A stretch of 64,000 nt of DNA from Bacillus sp. OV166. Its GTDB lineage: Bacteria; Bacillota; Bacilli; Bacillales; Cytobacillaceae. Every line of letters starts with the position of its first letter. Position 1 is the first letter of the stretch. The position numbers were made by a program, and so were the translations under genes. Of this stretch, positions 60,282 through 64,000 are shown one piece after another. The stretch lies in assembly GCF_900177675.1 (NCBI RefSeq), contig NZ_FXWM01000001.1:4907001-4971000 (forward strand). The letters run 5' to 3'. The notes under the pieces are model-generated. The model saw nothing but the letters and a program-made list of their open reading frames with translations, searched no databases and was not told the origin of the DNA.

Positions 60282-61970
60282 ATGTCGATCGAAATTGAAT
60301 TTGATTCCTCTTGGAAGGATGATTTTTTACATAGAATTGAAAACGATGGTCCATGGGGGAATTGGGAACTTTTTAAACTAGCAATTGGAGTTGAAAAACA
60401 TCTCGTCATTCCAGATTTCAAAGGTTTATTGGCACCAAGTCATTTACCCAATCTAACCCCACTTCCTCACCAGCTTGAAACAGCTAAACAAGTAATTGAA
60501 AACATGAATGGGAAAGCCATCCTTGCCGATGAAGTAGGACTCGGAAAAACGATTGAGGCCGGGCTGATTCTAAAAGAATATATGATTCGCGGATTGGTGA
60601 AAAAGGTATTAATTCTTGTCCCTGCATCGTTAGTTACTCAATGGTCGATGGAGTTGAATAGCAAATTTTTCATTCCAGCCATTTCACAAAGGAAAAGCTA
60701 TGTGTGGGAACAGTGCGATGTTGTCGTTTCGTCAATTGATACGGCTAAACGAAATCCTCATCGAGACATAATTTTTAAGCAGGACTATGACCTTATTATC
60801 ATTGATGAAGCCCATAAACTTAAAAATAACAAAACAAAAAACTACGAATTTGTCCAAAATCTGAAAAAGAAATTTTGTTTACTATTGACGGCAACACCCA
60901 TTCAGAACCGTATCGAGGAAATTTTTAATCTGGTTTCATTATTAAAACCAGGACATTTAGGCAGCGAAACGACATTCTTTGAAAAATACAAACGAGATGC
61001 ACGTTCATTAAATGATGATGAGCATTTAAAAGAATTAGTAAACAAGGTTATGATTCGGAACCGGCGGGCAGATACAGGCATTGAGTGGACGAAAAGGCAT
61101 GTGGAAACCATTCCAATTGAATGCACTCAAGAGGAGAAAGATCTTTATGAGTCAATTACTGAATTAAAAAATGAGGGGAATTGGGCACAGACAAGTTCAT
61201 TCTCCGTAATGACATTACAGCGTGAGGCATGCAGCAGTAGAGAAGCAGTTTTTTATACATTAAAAAACATGCTCCAAAAAAAGGAAAATCCAACCCCAGC
61301 TTTTGAAGAACAAATTCAGTATTTAATAAAAAAAGTCGAAGCTGTCCAGAAGAATTCAAAAGCGGAAAAAGCATTAGAATTAATTCAAAAAGTAAATGAT
61401 AAAGTGATTATTTTTACAGAATACCGAGCAACACAAATGTACCTCCAATGGTATTTAAAACAGCATGGAATTTCATCTGTCCCTTTTCGGGGCGGCTTTA
61501 AGCGTGGAAAAAAGGACTGGATGAGAGAATTATTCCAAAAGCATGCTCAAGTCCTTATAGCAACTGAAGCGGGCGGTGAAGGAATTAACCTTCAATTTTG
61601 TAATCATATAATTAACTTTGATTTGCCATGGAATCCAATGAGGCTCGAACAACGAATTGGTCGTATCCATCGTCTGGGCCAGGAAAAGGATGTCATGATT
61701 TATAATTTTGCGATAAAAAATACTGTCGAAGAACATATTTTGAAGCTTCTTTATGAGAAAATACATTTATTTGAAAAAGTAATTGGTGAACTTGACGATA
61801 TATTAACTAAGTTGGAATTTGGCAATATAGAAGACCATTTAATCGATATTTTTGGACAATCCTCATCCGAAGGCGAAATGCGAATTAAAATGGAAAATTT
61901 ATCATCAATGATTGAATTTGCTCAGGACATGAAGAAGGGAGATTCCCATGCAGCAGCAGGAAATTCATAA
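60282..61970 (+). CDS. yqhH: SNF2-family DEAD/DEAH helicase-like ATPase (YqhH)
   Basis: 562 residues, two RecA-like domains. Motif I DEVGLGKTIEAG near residue 85, Ia LVPASLVTQW, motif II IIDEAHKLKN near 172, III LTATPIQN, V ATEAGGEGINLQ, VI QRIGRIHRLGQ near 465. It resembles RapA/SNF2 translocases; the role in Bacillus is unknown. AAAAGGAG lies upstream of ATG 60282. It overlaps yqhG by 23 nt. Position next to gcvT matches B. subtilis. Confidence 0.92.
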   Translation: MSIEIEFDSSWKDDFLHRIENDGPWGNWELFKLAIGVEKHLVIPDFKGLLAPSHLPNLTPLPHQLETAKQVIENMNGKAILADEVGLGKTIEAGLILKEYMIRGLVKKVLILVPASLVTQWSMELNSKFFIPAISQRKSYVWEQCDVVVSSIDTAKRNPHRDIIFKQDYDLIIIDEAHKLKNNKTKNYEFVQNLKKKFCLLLTATPIQNRIEEIFNLVSLLKPGHLGSETTFFEKYKRDARSLNDDEHLKELVNKVMIRNRRADTGIEWTKRHVETIPIECTQEEKDLYESITELKNEGNWAQTSSFSVMTLQREACSSREAVFYTLKNMLQKKENPTPAFEEQIQYLIKKVEAVQKNSKAEKALELIQKVNDKVIIFTEYRATQMYLQWYLKQHGISSVPFRGGFKRGKKDWMRELFQKHAQVLIATEAGGEGINLQFCNHIINFDLPWNPMRLEQRIGRIHRLGQEKDVMIYNFAIKNTVEEHILKLLYEKIHLFEKVIGELDDILTKLEFGNIEDHLIDIFGQSSSEGEMRIKMENLSSMIEFAQDMKKGDSHAAAGNS

Positions 61971-62739
61971 CTTTTTATTGAACTATTTTCAGGCTAATGA
62001 CTGTGCAATTGTGGAGAATAGCCAAGGTTATTTAACTGTTCAGTTAACAGTTGAACTTGATAAGGAATTAATGAATCGGCCTTTTTACTGGCACTATTTA
62101 GAAAAAACGGGTGGAATTCCAAACCCGATGAAGTTAACATTTATTACGAACCAAGATGCCGCTCCTGAAAATATAAAGGGGGAAATCATTCATTTTGGTT
62201 CACCTCGGCTTCATCAAATTTTTACTTCGACGAAAAATTTAGCCAGCTATATCCGACTTTATGAAAATCATCGGAATCAAAACAAGCAAACTCCTTTACT
62301 ACCATGGCTATGTATGAATGTTAAGATCTCCTTTCAATGTGACCGTAAGCGGGATATTTTCAAATCAATCGGCTTACAACTCATCAACGGAAAAATGGTT
62401 GAAGATTTCCATGACAGACTGCTTGAAATACCGTTAACACCAAAAATACCTGATTACTCCTTTACTTTGTCACCTTTAGTGAAACCTCAAAGCGGGATGT
62501 TGAGAGTTGAAACCTATCTTACATCCATAATTGAGAAGGATGACCACTCTTGGGCAATAGATGCGCGAGAACGTTGGGATAAAGATTTACGCCTCTTGAA
62601 TCATTTTTACGAGGATGTTGAAGATGAAAATGAAAACTTTGAAACCGAAAAAATGGCTCTAAAGGAACAGTACGAACCAAAAATCTCCATATCCTTCATC
62701 AATGGCGGCCTCTTTTATCTAACTGAAAAAGCAATATAA
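61948..62739 (+). CDS. yqhG: YqhG family protein
   Basis: 263-residue soluble protein of the YqhG family found beside yqhH in Bacillus; function unknown. Hydrophilic, aromatic-rich, no signal peptide or membrane helix. Its ATG lies within the end of yqhH behind AAGGGAG, so the two are translationally coupled and probably cooperate. A long palindrome follows its stop codon. Confidence 0.85.
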   Translation: MQQQEIHNFLLNYFQANDCAIVENSQGYLTVQLTVELDKELMNRPFYWHYLEKTGGIPNPMKLTFITNQDAAPENIKGEIIHFGSPRLHQIFTSTKNLASYIRLYENHRNQNKQTPLLPWLCMNVKISFQCDRKRDIFKSIGLQLINGKMVEDFHDRLLEIPLTPKIPDYSFTLSPLVKPQSGMLRVETYLTSIIEKDDHSWAIDARERWDKDLRLLNHFYEDVEDENENFETEKMALKEQYEPKISISFINGGLFYLTEKAI

Positions 62740-62744
62740 GGGAC

Positions 62745-62791
62745 AGGGTGTCAGGCACCATGTGAAAATTTCACATGGTGCCTGACACCCT
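62745..62791. repeat. Perfect 23-bp-arm palindrome between yqhG and comGA
   Basis: 47 bp with a single central base; the arms begin AGGGTGTCAGGCACCATGTG and continue GAA. Its GTGTCAGGCACC unit is like dispersed palindromic repeats seen in several Bacillus genomes. There is no strong T-run directly after it, though TTAAAAATATTTTT follows, so it might also terminate yqhHG transcription. Confidence 0.85.
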
Positions 62792-62831
62792 TAAAAATAT
62801 TTTTGAAAATAAAGAAGGATAAGGAGGAATC

Positions 62832-62852
62832 ATGTCGAATATTATCCCATAG
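62832..62852 (+). CDS. Six-codon leader ORF in frame with comGA
   Basis: AAGGAGGAATC precedes ATG TCG AAT ATT ATC CCA TAG (MSNIIP). It is in the same frame as comGA, whose proposed GTG lies 12 codons further on. It is either a leader peptide or the remnant of a longer comGA N-terminus closed by an amber codon. It is the strongest ribosome site in this leader. Confidence 0.4.
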   Translation: MSNIIP

Positions 62853-62867
62853 AAAAATGAAAAGGCG

Positions 62868-63950
62868 GTGGTACTTATTGTTAGCGAGATAGAAATTTTA
62901 GCAAATCGAATCATTACAGATGCTGCACGAAACCAAGCAACAGATATTCACATTATCCCAAGGAAGAGGGACACACTCGTCCAAATCCGTTTAACCAACA
63001 AGTTAATTCCTCGACTATCCCTTCCAAAAGATGAATGCGACAGATTAATCTCACATTTTAAATTCACAGCCAATATGGATATCGGAGAAAGAAGACGACC
63101 ACAAAGTGGATCCATTTTTTGTGAAGTTGACGGAAATTTAATGGGGCTCAGGCTTTCCACACTCCCTTCTAATAATAGAGAGAGCCTTGTCATCCGGCTA
63201 TTACCACAGCAAGAACAAATTCCTTTTCACCAACTTTCACTCTTCCCAGCAATGACCCGAAAATTACTTGCCCTTCTCAAACACGCTCATGGATTAATAA
63301 TTTTTACCGGGCCAACGGGCAGCGGAAAAACGACTACTCTCTATTCCCTTTTAAATGAAACCGCCCACTTATTTCATCGTAATGTCATTACACTCGAAGA
63401 TCCCATTGAAAAAAACTATGACTCAGTCCTGCAGATCCAAGTCAATGAAAAAGCAGGCGTCACCTATGCAGCCGGATTAAAGGCAATTCTTCGACATGAT
63501 CCTGACATTATAATGGTCGGTGAAATTAGAGATGCTGAGACGGCAAAGATTGCGGTAAGGGCAGCATTAACAGGCCATCTAGTGCTTTCCACGATGCATA
63601 CCCGTGATGCGAAGGGAGCGGTTTATCGCCTGCGTGAGTTTGGAGTGAATTGGTTAGAGGTCGAGCAGACACTTATTGCCATAACAGCCCAAAGGTTGGT
63701 TGAACTTACCTGCCCTTTTTGTGAAGGAGAGTGTTCACCTATTTGTTATTCCTATGGCAGATGGAAACGCGCCAGTGTATTTGAACTTTTATCCGGACGA
63801 AATTTACACGCAGTAATGAAAGCTGCTCAAGGAGAAAAAATAGAAATTCGTTACCGAATGATAAAAGATGTAATTAATAAGGGCATTGCCCTTGGATATA
63901 TCCAAGAATCTGAATATGAACGATTGGTATATGACGATGAAACGGTCTAA
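62868..63950 (+). CDS. comGA: ComGA, competence pilus assembly ATPase
   Basis: Secretion ATPase powering the transformation pseudopilus. 360 residues. N-terminal ATDIHIIPRKRD, Walker A FTGPTGSGKTTTLYSLL near residue 145, Asp box ITLEDPIE, Walker B DIIMVGEIRDAETA, His box GHLVLSTMHTRDAKGA, and the zinc-like CPFCEGECSPIC near 282. GTG 62868 has only a weak AAAAGGCG before it; ATT 62877 would align best with the B. subtilis N-terminus. A short in-frame leader ORF lies upstream. Confidence 0.94.
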   Translation: MVLIVSEIEILANRIITDAARNQATDIHIIPRKRDTLVQIRLTNKLIPRLSLPKDECDRLISHFKFTANMDIGERRRPQSGSIFCEVDGNLMGLRLSTLPSNNRESLVIRLLPQQEQIPFHQLSLFPAMTRKLLALLKHAHGLIIFTGPTGSGKTTTLYSLLNETAHLFHRNVITLEDPIEKNYDSVLQIQVNEKAGVTYAAGLKAILRHDPDIIMVGEIRDAETAKIAVRAALTGHLVLSTMHTRDAKGAVYRLREFGVNWLEVEQTLIAITAQRLVELTCPFCEGECSPICYSYGRWKRASVFELLSGRNLHAVMKAAQGEKIEIRYRMIKDVINKGIALGYIQESEYERLVYDDETV

Positions 63951-64000
63951 ATGGTCAGTGAATGAACAAGCTAATTTCCTGAGAAGAACCGGTGAACTAT
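63931..64000 (+). CDS. comGB: ComGB, N-terminal 23 residues (runs off window)
   Basis: Polytopic platform protein of the competence pseudopilus. The visible MTMKRSKWSVNEQANFLRRTGEL aligns with the start of B. subtilis ComGB (KWPLNEQAQFLKRLGE). It overlaps the end of comGA by 20 nt in another frame. ATG 63931 or 63937 may be the start; neither has a strong Shine-Dalgarno, consistent with coupling to comGA translation. Confidence 0.85.
   Translation, partial: MTMKRSKWSVNEQANFLRRTGEL

Noticed and set aside
62792..62820. ComK box upstream of comGA (AAAAATATTTTT)
   Set aside because: The spacing of the A and T tracts does not fit AAAA-N5-TTTT well and a second AT-box at a permitted distance was not found. 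It may still be a degenerate site.
1..64000. tRNA, rRNA, CRISPR arrays, replication origin
   Set aside because: No cloverleaf, rRNA-like, regularly spaced repeat or DnaA-box cluster was seen anywhere in the window.

Overview
The window is chromosomal DNA from a low-GC, endospore-forming member of the Bacillaceae. The evidence is a complete spoIIIA operon, spo0A, spoIVB, a comG operon, Bacillus-type ribosome binding sites and frequent GTG/TTG starts. Gene order follows the Bacillus subtilis yqi/yqh region almost gene for gene. The genus cannot be fixed from sequence reading alone; a Neobacillus-like Bacillus is a reasonable guess. No rRNA, tRNA, phage, transposase or CRISPR was seen.

Layout. 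1-2.7 kb: methylmalonyl-CoA mutase (mutB partial, mutA). 2.8-13.4 kb: branched-chain keto acid operon ptb-bcd-buk-lpdV-bkdAA-bkdAB-bkdB (minus strand), driven by a near-perfect sigma-54 promoter and its activator BkdR. Three copies of a GC-rich repeat sit between its genes. 13.6-17.2 kb: yqzF, yqiK, a YycC-like gene, spo0A, spoIVB. 17.4-29 kb: recN, ahrC, tlyA, dxs, ispA, xseBA, folD, nusB, yqhY, accCB. 29.3-34.5 kb: spoIIIAH to spoIIIAA. 34.7-45.7 kb: an accessory block, mainly a complete System I (Ccm) cytochrome c maturation locus, sitting between spoIIIAA and efp where B. subtilis has almost nothing. 45.9-50.7 kb: efp, pepQ-like, yqhR, yqhQ, yqhP, yqhO. 50.8-54.1 kb: an NlpC/P60 cell-wall hydrolase and a B12-dependent ribonucleotide reductase, at the position of mntR in B. 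subtilis. 54.4-64 kb: lipM, yqhL, the glycine riboswitch and gcvT-gcvPA-gcvPB, yqhH, yqhG, comGA and the start of comGB.

How it fits together. The bkd genes degrade Leu/Ile/Val to branched acyl-CoAs. The propionyl-CoA arising from Val and Ile can reach succinyl-CoA through the adjacent mutase. Lipoylation (LipM) serves both the Bkd E2 and the glycine cleavage system. MutAB and NrdJ both use adenosylcobalamin.

The most unusual part is the Ccm island: CcmA, B, C, D, E, F, H, a CcmI-like stub and a ResA/CcmG-like thioredoxin, with two related exported proteins of unknown function. CcmE carries the CxxxY haem-attachment motif in place of HxxxY. CcmH has a CxCGC cysteine cluster in place of the usual CxxC. 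A neighbouring PCYCGC lipoprotein looks CcmH-related and sits beside a dihaem cytochrome c. Well-studied Bacillus species use System II (ResB/ResC), so this is the best candidate here for an under-described system. A second strong regulatory finding is four WalR-type half-sites at exact 11-bp spacing upstream of the NlpC/P60 gene.
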